A DNA stretch of 64,000 nt from Nocardioides sp. Root140 (lineage in GTDB: Bacteria > Actinomycetota > Actinomycetes > Propionibacteriales > Nocardioidaceae): positions 126,795-190,794 of the forward strand of contig NZ_LMFI01000011.1 of the NCBI RefSeq assembly GCF_001426745.1. The letters are read 5' to 3'. A program made the translations under genes and the position numbers. The notes below the pieces were generated by a model that saw only the letters and a list, made by a program, of their open reading frames with translations, searched no databases and had not been told where the DNA came from. Of the stretch, positions 19,151 through 28,012 are shown piece after piece. How positions within the stretch are numbered: position 1 is the first letter of the stretch; each line of letters starts with the position of its first letter.

Positions 19151-19729
19151 TCAGGACTCGAGCGCGGAGATCTCGCGGGACAGGTTGGCGCGTGCCGCGG
19201 GCTCCCAGTGCGCGCGGGCGTACGCCGTGTGGAACAGCGTCGGCTTGGCCAGCAGGTCACGGAGTACGGCGGCCCGTCCGGCTCGGAAGTCCGGCTCGGG
19301 CACGGTCGCGTACTCCCGTCGTACGCCGGCCACGTAGTCGGCGTACCGATCGGCGGGAGCGGCGAGGATGGCCAGGTCTGCGTCGCAGAGCACCTCGCCG
19401 TCGTGGTCGCCGGCCTCCGGCCGGTGGCGTTCGGTGAGCCGGACCAGACGGGCCACCTCGGCGACGTCGACGCCGGAACCCGCCAGCTCGTGCTCGGCGA
19501 GCACGGCGGAGCGCTCCTCGTTGTCGCCGGAGTCGTCGTAGACCGCGTCGTGGAACCACGCCGCCAGCACGACCTCGACGTTGTCGCTCGCGCCGAGCTC
19601 GTCGAGGCGGTCCAGCACCTCGGTCAGGTGGAGGAGGTCGTGGTAGCCGCGGTCGGTCGACCAGGCGGCGAGCAGTCGGTCCCGGAGCGCGGTGCGGTCC
19701 GGGAGTGGCCAGTGCAGGTCGGAGGTCAT
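19151..19729 (-). CDS. HD-domain metal-dependent phosphohydrolase-like protein
   Basis: The 192-residue product has the HD-superfamily pattern: RGYHDLLHLTEVLDRL, then AAWFHDAVYD, then CDADLAILAAP. These supply the His and Asp metal ligands of predicted HD phosphohydrolases. The substrate is unknown. Its start ATG overlaps the stop of the upstream membrane-protein gene (ATGA). Confidence 0.8.
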   Translation of the reverse strand: MTSDLHWPLPDRTALRDRLLAAWSTDRGYHDLLHLTEVLDRLDELGASDNVEVVLAAWFHDAVYDDSGDNEERSAVLAEHELAGSGVDVAEVARLVRLTERHRPEAGDHDGEVLCDADLAILAAPADRYADYVAGVRREYATVPEPDFRAGRAAVLRDLLAKPTLFHTAYARAHWEPAARANLSREISALES

Positions 19730-20514
19730 TCTTCGGCTGCCGGCTTGACCAGGAACGTCAGCGAGAGGCCGAGCACCAGCATCACCGCGCCGAGCACGCC
19801 GAGCACGATGCGCTCGCCCACGTCGGGCAGCTGCCAGCCGGTGGCGGCCAGGGCGACCGCGCAGACGGCGAGGACGAGGAGGACAGCGCCGGTCACGCGG
19901 GTCCGACGACTGGTGGGCCGATGGCGCCGGTCGGTCTGCAGCTCGGCGTCGGTGAGCACGACGCCCGCGCCGGCCAGCAGGGCGGCCCAGCGCTGGCTGG
20001 TGACCTCGACCGGCACGTCGTGGGCCCGGGCGTGCTCGACCACGGAGCGGGCGAAGTCGAGGTCGGGGGTGCCGGGGGCGCGGGTCGCGGCCGGGGCGAC
20101 CACGTGGGTGGAGAGGGGCAACCAGGTGGGCTGCACCGGACCACGCACCCGGATCAGCAGCGCGGGCGGCGAGAGCGGACCAGGCCGGAGATAGCGCCCG
20201 TAGCTGATCTCGCGGAACTCGATCGGGCTCCGCGGCGACCACGAGGCCTTGACCGGGATGCGCAGCCTCCAGCGCAGACCTTCGGGGCCGACCGAGGCGC
20301 CACCGGTCGCGCCGGCCAGGAGGAAGAGGAGGGCCACGACGCCCATCCCCAGGGAGGACAGCAAGGCCGGGTCGGTGACCGAGGGCCTCAGCGCGACGAC
20401 GAGGACCGTCATCATGACGACCACGGTCAGCACCAGCACCTGCAGCAGGTCGGGACCGACGATCCGTGCCAGCACGGATCGTCGCAGCCCCGTGACCCGG
20501 TCAGTCCTCGTCAC
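19726..20514 (-). CDS. Hypothetical membrane protein
   Basis: The ~262-residue protein has two hydrophobic segments at the N terminus (LLQVLVLTVVVMMTVLVVAL and LGMGVVALLFLLAG) and two at the C terminus (TGAVLLVLAVCAVALAATGW and IVLGVLGAVMLVLGLSLTFL). The central soluble part resembles PH-like domains of actinobacterial membrane proteins but is not diagnostic. The start is uncertain; GTG at 20514 overlaps the end of the WXG-like gene by 14 bases. Confidence 0.6.
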   Translation of the reverse strand: MTRTDRVTGLRRSVLARIVGPDLLQVLVLTVVVMMTVLVVALRPSVTDPALLSSLGMGVVALLFLLAGATGGASVGPEGLRWRLRIPVKASWSPRSPIEFREISYGRYLRPGPLSPPALLIRVRGPVQPTWLPLSTHVVAPAATRAPGTPDLDFARSVVEHARAHDVPVEVTSQRWAALLAGAGVVLTDAELQTDRRHRPTSRRTRVTGAVLLVLAVCAVALAATGWQLPDVGERIVLGVLGAVMLVLGLSLTFLVKPAAEE

Positions 20515-21355
20515 GGTTGTTGACGTGTGATCCACCGGCGATGATCGGCTTGGCGTACTGGTCGGCCTGCTCGGCCAGCTTGATGAGGCCCTGCGAGACG
20601 GCCCGGCCGGTGCGCGCACCGGCCTCGGCACTGGCCAGCAGGACGCCGATCCTGGCGTAGATCTCGGCCACCTTGACCGAGGCGGCGGCGACCTTCTCGC
20701 CCAGAATGCCGTAGGTGATGGACGTCGAGATCGTCATCCAGGCCAGGAAGGCCGCGATGCTCGAGCCGAAGCTGACCCAGGACGCGGCGAGGGCGGCCAG
20801 GGCCTCGATGATCAGGGGCTGCAGCCAGCTCGCGATCACCCAGTAGCAGACCTCGCGCAGGGCGGCGACGACGGCGCCGATGCCGGTGATCCAGTAGGAC
20901 ATCGTCTGGGTCTCGCCGGCGACGCCACGCAGGATCGTGTCGTAGTCGGTGGCGGCCTTGAAGAACGTCTGGGCGGCCGGGCCGGTCCAGTTCGACATGC
21001 CGCTGACCAGGTCGTTGAAGGCATCGGCCGAGGTGCCCAGCTGGGTCGAGATGTTGTCCCAGGTCAGGGCAACGGCCTGGATCGCACCCGGGTCGCCGGC
21101 CAGCCGGTCCCAGAGGTCGCTGATCCACGGCACGTGCTCGAGCAGCCAGCCGACGCCGGCCGAGATCGCGGCGCCGAACGGGTCGACAACGGTGATGAGC
21201 ACGTCGAGTCCGGCCGAGACGCCGTCGATGGTGAAGTCCATTGCGTCGCTGTCGGAGGTGAAGTCGCCGTAGAGGTTCGACATCGAGCTCAGGATGCCGG
21301 CGCCCTCGGCCCAGCCCTTGGACTCCTCGCCGACGATCAGGTCCTCAGCAGCCAT
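20501..21355 (-). CDS. WXG100-like type VII secretion substrate
   Basis: The 284-residue protein contains a WTG motif in SGMSNWTGPAAQTFFKAA between long helices, the hallmark of WXG100/LXG-type proteins, and an Ala-rich hydrophobic middle (EALAALAASWVSFGSSIAAF). It is larger than classical ESAT-6 proteins and may be a secreted effector or chaperone-like partner. It follows an EspC-like gene that overlaps its start. No EccC ATPase or other secretion-machine gene is in the window, so the machine must be elsewhere. An in-frame ATG at 21364 is an alternative start. Confidence 0.65.
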   Translation of the reverse strand: MAAEDLIVGEESKGWAEGAGILSSMSNLYGDFTSDSDAMDFTIDGVSAGLDVLITVVDPFGAAISAGVGWLLEHVPWISDLWDRLAGDPGAIQAVALTWDNISTQLGTSADAFNDLVSGMSNWTGPAAQTFFKAATDYDTILRGVAGETQTMSYWITGIGAVVAALREVCYWVIASWLQPLIIEALAALAASWVSFGSSIAAFLAWMTISTSITYGILGEKVAAASVKVAEIYARIGVLLASAEAGARTGRAVSQGLIKLAEQADQYAKPIIAGGSHVNNRDED

Positions 21356-21698
21356 AGGGACCACCCGGGTTCGGAACGTTCTCGACCTCGCCGTTCATCT
21401 TGTCGATCGCCTCCTGGAGGGCCGTCTCGGCTGCCTGGTAGGAGTTCGCGTTCGACTGGAGTCCCTGGGCGATCGAGTCGCCGACGTCGGCTGCGGTGCC
21501 GATCAGCTCGGTGTAGTTGTTCTGGGCACTGTTGAGGATCGGCAGCGCGGTGGGGTCGAAGATGACGCCGTAGATCAGCCCGCCCACCCCCACGGTCTCG
21601 GAGGCGTCCTTGCAGTCGCGGACCTGGCCGGCAACCGCCTCCACCTGCTTCGACTTCGCGGCGAGGGCCGTGTGGTCGACGTAGAACCCGCCCGACAT
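21345..21698 (-). CDS. EspC-like type VII secretion target
   Basis: The 117-residue helical protein starts MSGGFYVDHTALAAKSKQVE and ends with YQAAETALQEAID, which fits the YxxxD/E secretion signal of type VII substrates. Similar small proteins are annotated as EspC/type VII secretion targets. Its ATG overlaps the stop of the YbaB-like gene by one base (TGATG), and its end overlaps the WXG-like gene start. Confidence 0.65.
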   Translation of the reverse strand: MSGGFYVDHTALAAKSKQVEAVAGQVRDCKDASETVGVGGLIYGVIFDPTALPILNSAQNNYTELIGTAADVGDSIAQGLQSNANSYQAAETALQEAIDKMNGEVENVPNPGGPYGC

Positions 21699-22084
21699 CA
21701 GCGGTCGCCCTCTTCGTCCGCGTCGGGGTCGGGCGGCAGTGCCTCGCGCATCTTCCGCATCGCCTGGGTGTCCCTGCCGAGCGCCTGGCCCATGATCTCC
21801 GACGCCTGCTCGGCGGCCTGACGTGCGGCCGACGCGTAGGCCTGCATCACTGCCTCGCAGATCTGCACCGCGGTCATGTTCGACGCGGCCGAGCCCGGGC
21901 GGACGCTCTTGAGGATGCCGCCGCTGCCGGCGGTGACCGTGACGGCCTTGTTGCGTGAGGTCACCGAGACCTCGAGGGCGGAGATCTCCTCGCCGGCCAC
22001 CTTGGCACGTGCCGCGGCTTCGGAGGCCTGCTTCATCATCGCCTGGATCGCCTGATCCGGCGGCAGGCCGGGTGGAACGGTCAT
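21698..22084 (-). CDS. YbaB/EbfC-family protein
   Basis: The 128-residue protein has the YbaB-like core LEVSVTSRNKAVTVTAGSGG followed by an amphipathic helix AVQICEAVMQAYASAARQAAE. YbaB proteins bind DNA as dimers; actinobacteria also carry divergent versions next to WXG100 genes, where their role is unclear. It heads the leftward run of overlapping genes that includes the two secretion-substrate genes. The ATG at 22084 is favoured over 22096 by family alignment. Confidence 0.7.
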   Translation of the reverse strand: MTVPPGLPPDQAIQAMMKQASEAAARAKVAGEEISALEVSVTSRNKAVTVTAGSGGILKSVRPGSAASNMTAVQICEAVMQAYASAARQAAEQASEIMGQALGRDTQAMRKMREALPPDPDADEEGDR

Positions 22085-22223
22085 GCATGCCTCCACGTGT
22101 GGTGTGCCGAGTGACGATCGGCCGTGGGCTCCCCGAGCGGGCGCCGACCAACATCGTAGTGACCCATCACTTCCCCGGTCGTGAAGTCTGAAACGTGAGG
22201 GTCGATGCTGGCCGGCGCCGCGC

Positions 22224-23036
22224 TCACCCGGATCGTCGCGCCGTGACCAGCAGGTACTCCCACTTCATCGTCGCGTCGGGTCGGTGGTGCCTGCGGCCCA
22301 GGTCAGCCAGGGCCTCGTCGAGCGCGGCCACCTTCACCGGATCGTCGGCGATCGCCCTGTAGACCGCGATCGTCGGGCCGTAGCGCTCCTTGAAGAACTC
22401 GCGGTAGCCCTCCAGGGTGGCGAACGCGTCGACGACGAGGTCGCGCCGCTCCGCACGTACGTCGTACACACCGTCGCCGAGCAGTGACGCGACATGCTCC
22501 GGGTCGCCCCACCGCGGGGGCGGGGTGGCACCGGCCGGCGGCGGGGGAGCGTAGGGCCTCATCGCGGCGAACATCTGGCCGATGAAGCCCTCCGGCGTCC
22601 AGGCGATGAGCCCGATCCGGCCGTCGGGACGGGTCACCCGCAGCAGCTCGGCGGCGGCCTTCTCGTGGAACGGCGCGAACATGATGCCGACGCAGGAGAT
22701 CACGGCGTCGAACCGGCCGTCCGCGTAGGGCAGGTCCTCGGCGTCGGCGACCTCCCAGGTGAGCTCGAGTCCCTGGTCGGCGGCCTCCACCCGTCCGGCC
22801 TCGAGCAGCTCGGGGGTCAGGTCGCTGGCAACCACGGTGGCGCCGGTGCGGGCCGCGGGGATGGACGCGTTTCCGGACCCGGCGGCGATGTCGAGCACCG
22901 TGTCGCGGGCGGTGATTCCGGTGGCGGCGACGAGGGTCTCGCCGAGGTCCGCGATCACGTCGGTGGCCACGGACGGGTAGTCGCCGAGCGCCCACATCGC
23001 CCGGTGCTTCGCCTTGAGGTCGGGGGTGACTGTCAT
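22224..23036 (-). CDS. Class I SAM-dependent methyltransferase (UbiE/COQ5-like)
   Basis: The 270-residue product has motif I VLDIAAGSGNASIPAARTGA, motif II-like VVASDLTPELLEAGR and the acidic ADAEDLPYADGRFDAV typical of small-molecule methyltransferases. The ATG at 23036 has an AAGGAGAACACC ribosome-binding site. It is divergent from an HxlR regulator, with a palindrome between them, so the regulator probably controls it. Substrate unknown. The 139 bases between it and the YbaB-like gene contain a short AGTGA-CCCA-TCACT palindrome and nothing else clear. Confidence 0.8.
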   Translation of the reverse strand: MTVTPDLKAKHRAMWALGDYPSVATDVIADLGETLVAATGITARDTVLDIAAGSGNASIPAARTGATVVASDLTPELLEAGRVEAADQGLELTWEVADAEDLPYADGRFDAVISCVGIMFAPFHEKAAAELLRVTRPDGRIGLIAWTPEGFIGQMFAAMRPYAPPPPAGATPPPRWGDPEHVASLLGDGVYDVRAERRDLVVDAFATLEGYREFFKERYGPTIAVYRAIADDPVKVAALDEALADLGRRHHRPDATMKWEYLLVTARRSG

Positions 23037-23106
23037 GGTGTTCTCCTTGCTGGTCGGTGGTGCTTCCAGCGTCCGTGCGCGGTCGTCGTACGACCAGTCC
23101 CAGGTC

Positions 23107-23124
23107 TGAACCACCGCGGGTTCA
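23107..23124. promoter_or_regulatory. Candidate HxlR operator
   Basis: TGAACC-N6-GGTTCA is a perfect 18-base palindrome in the intergenic region between the divergent methyltransferase and HxlR genes. It lies about 70 bases from each start codon. Confidence 0.45.
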
Positions 23125-23194
23125 CGATCTGTACTGGTGCGGTGCCCGGAACGGCGGTGTACTGGTCGAGGGGGTTCGAGCACCGGGAGCCCAG

Positions 23195-23872
23195 ATGACG
23201 TCGTACGGCCAGTTCTGTCCTGTCGCGAAGGCGATGGAGATCCTCGACGAGCGGTGGACGCTGCTCGTCGTCCGCGAGCTGCTGGCGGGCAGCACGCACT
23301 TCAACGAGCTGCGCCGGGGGAACCCGAAGATGTCGCCGGCGCTGCTCTCCAAGCGGCTGCGGACCCTCGAGCGGGTGGGCGTCGTACGGCGCACGGGTGA
23401 CGCCGCGGGCCGCACCAGCTACCGGCTGACCGAGAGCGGTGAGGAGCTGCGCCCGATCGTGGAGGCGCTCGGTGCGTGGGGCGTGCGCTGGATCGGCGAG
23501 CTCGGCACCGAGGACCTCGACCCGCACCTGCTGATGTGGGACATCCGGCGCACCGTGCCGGTCGACGCGTGGCCGCGCGAGCGCACGGTGCTGGCCTTCG
23601 AGCTGGACGACGTCGCGCCGCGGGTGGCGCGATGGTGGCTGGTCGTGAGTGGCGCCGAGGCGGACGTCTGCGACTACGACCCGGGTTTCGACGTCGATGC
23701 CACGATCAGGGCCGGGCTGCGCACGTTGACCGAGATCTGGCGTGGCGACCGGGGGTGGGTCGACGCGCTGCGCTCCGGAGCCGCGTCGGTGACCGGTCCG
23801 ACCTCCGTGGTGGGGCAGGTCCCGCGCTGGCTCGGCCATATGCAGCTGGCCGCCGTGCCCCGGCCGGCCTGA
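23195..23872 (+). CDS. HxlR-family transcriptional regulator
   Basis: The 225-residue protein has an HxlR winged helix at residues 1-100 (YGQFCPVAKAMEILDERWTL, then FNELRRGNPKMSPALLSKRL) with the conserved sensor Cys near residue 8. A ~110-residue C-terminal part (EVLAF-like, WWLVVSGAEADVC) resembles SCP2-like ligand domains of long HxlR proteins. The ATG at 23195 is chosen as it directly precedes the family start. It probably regulates the divergent methyltransferase gene. Confidence 0.85.
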   Translation: MTSYGQFCPVAKAMEILDERWTLLVVRELLAGSTHFNELRRGNPKMSPALLSKRLRTLERVGVVRRTGDAAGRTSYRLTESGEELRPIVEALGAWGVRWIGELGTEDLDPHLLMWDIRRTVPVDAWPRERTVLAFELDDVAPRVARWWLVVSGAEADVCDYDPGFDVDATIRAGLRTLTEIWRGDRGWVDALRSGAASVTGPTSVVGQVPRWLGHMQLAAVPRPA

Positions 23873-23970
23873 CCCGGTCATCGCAGGGCAGGTCGTGGGC
23901 TGGGACTGTCCAGACGCGCCATCTTCTGGAATCCTTCTGGGCGGGAGGGTCGAGCGAAGGTGTGAGACCC

Positions 23971-24915
23971 ATGAAGGCACAGATGTTCCGGCGGATCGGC
24001 CTCGGCGCCGCCGCCCTTGCGGTGGCGTTCCTGGGCACGCCGATGGCCAACGGTGGCGACCCAGCCGTGGCACGCACGAGTGTGCGCGCCGCCGTCGCGG
24101 CCGGGGCCTGTGGAGCCACGGTGCTCAAGCCGGACGGCCAGCCGTGGACCTGCACGTTCGTCGACACGTTCTCCACCAGTGCGTTGAACACCGACAAGTG
24201 GATCGTGCAGCGGACCGCGACCAGCAACTTCACCACGGGCGAGCCCGGCGGCGCCCGCGCGTGCTACCTCGACTCGCCGTCCACCGTGAGGGTGGCAGGC
24301 GGAAATCTGCGCCTGTCGGTGGTGCGGAAGGCGACCGCGTTCACCTGCAACGCGAGCAGTCCCTTCTCCACGAAGTACGCCGCCGGCATGGTCTCCACCC
24401 ATGGTCGGTTCAGCCAGACCAACGGGCGCTTCGAGGTGCGGGCCCGCATTCCGGCGAGCCGAATCCAGGGCCTGCAGGAGACGCTGTGGCTGTGGCCGGT
24501 GAACCCCACGAAGTACGGCCCCCATCCGGACTCGGGGGAGATCGACTTCGCGGAGTTCTACAGCCTGCACCCCGACCACGTGATCCCGCGCATCCACTAC
24601 AGCTATGACCCGGCGACGGTGAACCGGCTCACGAGCACCAACGTGGTGACGTCGTACAACTGCGTCATCGACCAGTCGGCGTACAACACCTACACGCTCG
24701 AGTGGGAGCCCGGCCGACTCACGATCCTGGTCAACGGCGACGTGTGCCTGGTCGACAACTACCAGGCCGACAACACGACAGTGCCGTACGCGCCGTTCGA
24801 CTCGCCGTTCATGGTCGCCCTGACCCAGGCCCTCGGCCACGGCACCAATGCCCTGCCCGCGGACGCACCGCTGCCGGCCACGACGTACGTCGACTACGTG
24901 AAGGTGTGGCGCTGA
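23971..24915 (+). CDS. Secreted glycoside hydrolase family 16 protein
   Basis: The 314-residue protein has a signal peptide (FRRIGLGAAALAVAFLG) and a GH16 beta-jelly-roll domain. The catalytic motif GEIDFAEF gives nucleophile Glu190, helper Asp192 and acid/base Glu195. Flanking elements FEVRARIPAS, TLEWEPGRLTILVNG and TYVDYVKVW fit laminarinase or lichenase-like endo-beta-glucanases, though the exact glucan is not fixed by sequence. Four or more Cys may form disulfides. It stands alone between the HxlR gene and the convergent MFS gene. Confidence 0.9.
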   Translation: MKAQMFRRIGLGAAALAVAFLGTPMANGGDPAVARTSVRAAVAAGACGATVLKPDGQPWTCTFVDTFSTSALNTDKWIVQRTATSNFTTGEPGGARACYLDSPSTVRVAGGNLRLSVVRKATAFTCNASSPFSTKYAAGMVSTHGRFSQTNGRFEVRARIPASRIQGLQETLWLWPVNPTKYGPHPDSGEIDFAEFYSLHPDHVIPRIHYSYDPATVNRLTSTNVVTSYNCVIDQSAYNTYTLEWEPGRLTILVNGDVCLVDNYQADNTTVPYAPFDSPFMVALTQALGHGTNALPADAPLPATTYVDYVKVWR

Positions 24916-24949
24916 CACCGCACACGCAGCCGACGTACGAACTGGACGA

Positions 24950-26191
24950 TCAGGATGCCGACAGTGCTCCTGTCCGGGCGCATACGACCTCGGCCGGGGC
25001 GCTGCGGGGGACGAGTAGGCAGGCGAGTCCGCCCGCGGCTGCGACGGCGCCGAAGAACCCGAACACCCACGCGTTTCCGAGTCCGCTGGTCAGCAGGATG
25101 CCGCCAACCGTCGGGCCGCACACCGCGCCGAGTCGGCCGATCCCTGTGGTCACGCCGAGAGCCGTACCGCGTACTTCGGCGTCGAAGTACGTCGCCACGT
25201 AGCCGAACACGATGATCTGCGTGCCGATCGAGCCGACCCCGGCGGCGAAGACTGCCACAGCGAGGACGCCTGTCGGCGGGGTGAAGGCCATGACGACGAC
25301 CGAGGCCGTGGCGACCAGGAACATCACTGTCGCCACGCGGCGAGCGCCGAGCCGATCGGCAATCGTCGATCCAGTGATGCCGCCGACCACCGCGCCGACG
25401 TTGAGCAGCAACTGGAACGCGAGGGCCGATCCGAGACCGTAGTGGGCTGCCCGCATGAGCTGGGGAAGCCAGGTGTTGAGACCGAAGACCAGAAGGAAGC
25501 CCGCGAAGTTGGCGACCGAGAACGCGACAAGTGCGGCAACGGCGCGAACGTTGGTGAGCTGGCGGGTGCGCTGGACCGTCCTGCGATTGGGGGTCGCGGT
25601 GGAAGTCTCGGGGATGAAGACCCAGGCCAGCGGGAGCACGGTGACGAGAGCGAGACCGCCGAACGCCCAGAGTCCACGGAACCCGAAGTCGTCGAGGAGT
25701 GCCAGCGCGGAGAAGGCCGCGATCATGCCGCCCACGGGCATCCCGGCGAGCATGATCGCGTTCAGGCGCTGGCGCTCGTGAGGTCGCGCGACCTCGACGA
25801 CGAGCGCGATCGCCACGGGGGCGATGCCTCCGAAACCGAGACCCGCGACGAACCGGAGCACGCTGAGGGTGGTCGGGTCGGGAGCGGCCGCGACCGCGAG
25901 CATGGTGACCGAGTAGAGGGTCAGGCAGCCGAGGAACAGCTTGCGCCGGCCGAAGAGGTCGGTGAGCGGGCCGGACGCGAGAGCCCCGAACAGCATGCCC
26001 AGGAGTGCGTAGCCCCCGATCGCTCCCACGTCTGCGGGGGAGAGCGACCACTCCTCGTAGGCGAGCAGGGAGGGAACGGTCGATCCGTAGATGATCAGGT
26101 CGTAGCCGTCGAAGATGATCGCGGCGAAGCAGATGAGCACCACCATCGGTCTGTTCGTCGTGGCGGGAGTTGTCTTTCCGGGAGCGTTCAT
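24950..26191 (-). CDS. MFS transporter, aromatic acid:H+ symporter (AAHS) type
   Basis: The 413-residue transporter has 12 predicted helices, the AAHS signature FDGYDLIIYGSTVPSLL in helix 1 and the loop motif GPLTDLFGRRKLFLG between helices 2 and 3. The family imports benzoate derivatives such as 4-hydroxybenzoate or gentisate. It is divergent from the aryl ligase gene across a 120-base region with an operator-like motif, so it is likely the uptake step of the adjacent catabolic cluster. The ATG at 26191 has a TTGGAG site upstream. Confidence 0.85.
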   Translation of the reverse strand: MNAPGKTTPATTNRPMVVLICFAAIIFDGYDLIIYGSTVPSLLAYEEWSLSPADVGAIGGYALLGMLFGALASGPLTDLFGRRKLFLGCLTLYSVTMLAVAAAPDPTTLSVLRFVAGLGFGGIAPVAIALVVEVARPHERQRLNAIMLAGMPVGGMIAAFSALALLDDFGFRGLWAFGGLALVTVLPLAWVFIPETSTATPNRRTVQRTRQLTNVRAVAALVAFSVANFAGFLLVFGLNTWLPQLMRAAHYGLGSALAFQLLLNVGAVVGGITGSTIADRLGARRVATVMFLVATASVVVMAFTPPTGVLAVAVFAAGVGSIGTQIIVFGYVATYFDAEVRGTALGVTTGIGRLGAVCGPTVGGILLTSGLGNAWVFGFFGAVAAAGGLACLLVPRSAPAEVVCARTGALSAS

Positions 26192-26252
26192 GGCGAACTC
26201 CAAGGTCGGGTCAGGTGTGAGCAGCACCACCCTGCGCCTCGGGTTACACAAC

Positions 26253-26268
26253 TGTCAATACTTTGACA
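26253..26268 (-). promoter_or_regulatory. Shared 16-bp operator-like motif, site 1
   Basis: On the minus strand it reads TGTCAAAGTATTGACA, matching 15 of 16 bases of the site at 33477 and 13 of 16 of the site at 30373. TGTCAA followed 16 bases later by TAACCC could be the promoter of the AAHS transporter, so a bound repressor would block it. Confidence 0.6.
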
Positions 26269-26274
26269 TAGACG

Positions 26275-26304
26275 TTGACATGTCGAGTGGGGTCGGTCTA
26301 CCGT
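26275..26304 (+). promoter_or_regulatory. Candidate promoter of the aryl ligase operon
   Basis: TTGACA (26275-26280), an 18-base spacer and TACCGT (26299-26304) precede the ATG at 26312 by 7 bases, consistent with a leaderless transcript. The -35 overlaps a TTGACATGTCGA half-palindrome related to the operator motif. Confidence 0.45.
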
Positions 26305-26311
26305 GATCGGC

Positions 26312-28012
26312 ATGACAGCACTGGTGAACGAGTTGCCGACTCCGGAGACGGGCCTGGTTCCCTTCGACGCCCTTAGTCGTGAGACCTATCGCGAGAAGGG
26401 GTGGTGGACCGGGCGAACTCTGCCCGACGTACTCCTCCGAGCCGCCGAGTCGCATGCCGACCGGGTCGCCCTGGTCACGCCCGAGGTCACGTGGACCTAC
26501 GCCGAGATGTTCGCCGAGGCGGCTCGCTTCGGAGCGGGGCTGAGTCGGCGGGTGGGCGTTCGACCGGGCGACGCGGTCATGTTCCAGATGGGCAATGTCG
26601 CCGAGACGATCGTGTCCTATCTCGGCTGCCTCCTTGCCGGAGCCCGCCCGGTGTGCACGCTTCCCCAGCACGGCGTTCGCGAGATCGGCCTTCTCGCCGA
26701 GCACGTCGGCGCACAGGTCCTCCTGACCCAGGGTGACTTCGGCGGAGGCAGGCTGGCAGCCCAGGCGCAACACCTGCAGGCCGAGGGGCGGATCCGCGAC
26801 GTCGTCGTCGCCCGAGGAACAGCCTTCGCCGGTGCCACGTCGTACGGCGAGGTCATTGACGCGGGCGCGGACGCGGATCCGGCGGCGATGGTGGCGCTGC
26901 TGTCCGACCCCGACGGGATCGCGGTCTTCCAGCTCTCCGGCGGTACGACGGGCCTGCCCAAGGTGGCGCCCAGGCTGCACGAGGAGTACGCCTACAACTC
27001 CCTGGCCTGGGCACAGGCGATGGGCTACGGCCCCGAGAGTCGCCTGCTCTACCCGCTGCCGGTGATGCACAACGCCGGCATCTCGCTGGCGGTCCAGCCG
27101 GCGATCCTGGCCGGGGCGCAACTGGTTCTTGCTCCGTCAGCGGACATCGAGAGTCTTCTGGAGCTGATCACCCAGCACCGCATCGACGTGCTTCCGATGA
27201 TGCCTCCGGCGCTCGCCATCCGGCTGCTGGAGTCCCCGGGGGCCAATGCTGCCGATCTCGGCGGCGTCCGCGAGTTCGTGGTCGGCGGGCAGAAGCTCCC
27301 GGTCGAGGTGGCCGAGAGGCTGCGCGACGAGCTCGGAATCAGGGTTCGGCAGATGTTCGGGATGGCCGAGGGCATGTTCCTGCTGACGCCGGAAGCGGCG
27401 GGGGAGGCCGTGAGCCACCACACGGTGGGTGCTCCCATCTCCCCGGGCGACGAGATCCGGATCCTCGACACGTTCGGGGAGCACGAGGTCGAGGACGGCC
27501 AGATCGGTGAGCTCGCCGCTCGAGGTCCCTACACGATCCGCGGCTACTACCGAGCCGAGGCCCACAATCGGACCTCGTTCACGGAGGACGGCTTCTATCG
27601 CACCGGTGACCTCGCCCGGCGCCACGTGACGCCCGATGGCGTCTTCTACTCCATCGAGGGAAGGATCAAGGACGTCATCAACCGTGGTGTCGAGAAGATC
27701 CATGCCGAGGAGGTCGAGGAGCTGATCGTCCAGCATCCATCAGTCACCACGGCTGCCCTGGTGGCCATGCCGGACCTGGTGCTCGGCGAGCGTGGGTGCG
27801 CCTACCTCGTGCTCGAGAACGACGCGGAGCCACTCGACGTCGCCTCCCTCGGAGCGCATCTGCTCGCACTCGGGCTGGCGAAGTACAAGCTCCCCGAGCG
27901 CGTGGAGATCGTCACCGCTCTGCCGCTGACGAATGTCGGGAAGGTCTCGAAGAAGGCCCTCCGTGAGGACATCCAGAGCCGGATGGCGGCTGAGCAGGGG
28001 GTCGTGCGATGA
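26312..28012 (+). CDS. Aryl-AMP / aryl-CoA ligase (DhbE/SdgA-like, ANL superfamily)
   Basis: The 566-residue adenylating enzyme has the P-loop-like motif LSGGTTGLPKVAPR, the aryl-acid segment LPVMHNAGISLAV, FGMAEGMFLLTPEA, the hinge FYRTGDLARRH and the C-terminal catalytic Lys in NVGKVSKKALRE. It is closest in style to 2,3-dihydroxybenzoate- or salicylate-AMP ligases and should activate a benzoate-type acid with ATP. The next gene overlaps its stop (ATGA) and encodes an aryl-CoA-type monooxygenase, as in salicylate degradation via salicylyl-CoA. The exact acid is not known. Start at ATG 26312, GTG 26303 being the alternative. Confidence 0.8.
   Translation: MTALVNELPTPETGLVPFDALSRETYREKGWWTGRTLPDVLLRAAESHADRVALVTPEVTWTYAEMFAEAARFGAGLSRRVGVRPGDAVMFQMGNVAETIVSYLGCLLAGARPVCTLPQHGVREIGLLAEHVGAQVLLTQGDFGGGRLAAQAQHLQAEGRIRDVVVARGTAFAGATSYGEVIDAGADADPAAMVALLSDPDGIAVFQLSGGTTGLPKVAPRLHEEYAYNSLAWAQAMGYGPESRLLYPLPVMHNAGISLAVQPAILAGAQLVLAPSADIESLLELITQHRIDVLPMMPPALAIRLLESPGANAADLGGVREFVVGGQKLPVEVAERLRDELGIRVRQMFGMAEGMFLLTPEAAGEAVSHHTVGAPISPGDEIRILDTFGEHEVEDGQIGELAARGPYTIRGYYRAEAHNRTSFTEDGFYRTGDLARRHVTPDGVFYSIEGRIKDVINRGVEKIHAEEVEELIVQHPSVTTAALVAMPDLVLGERGCAYLVLENDAEPLDVASLGAHLLALGLAKYKLPERVEIVTALPLTNVGKVSKKALREDIQSRMAAEQGVVR

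Noticed and set aside
20501..22084. A full type VII secretion locus
   Set aside because: Only substrate-like genes and a YbaB homolog are present; no EccB, EccC, EccD, EccE or MycP gene is in the window.
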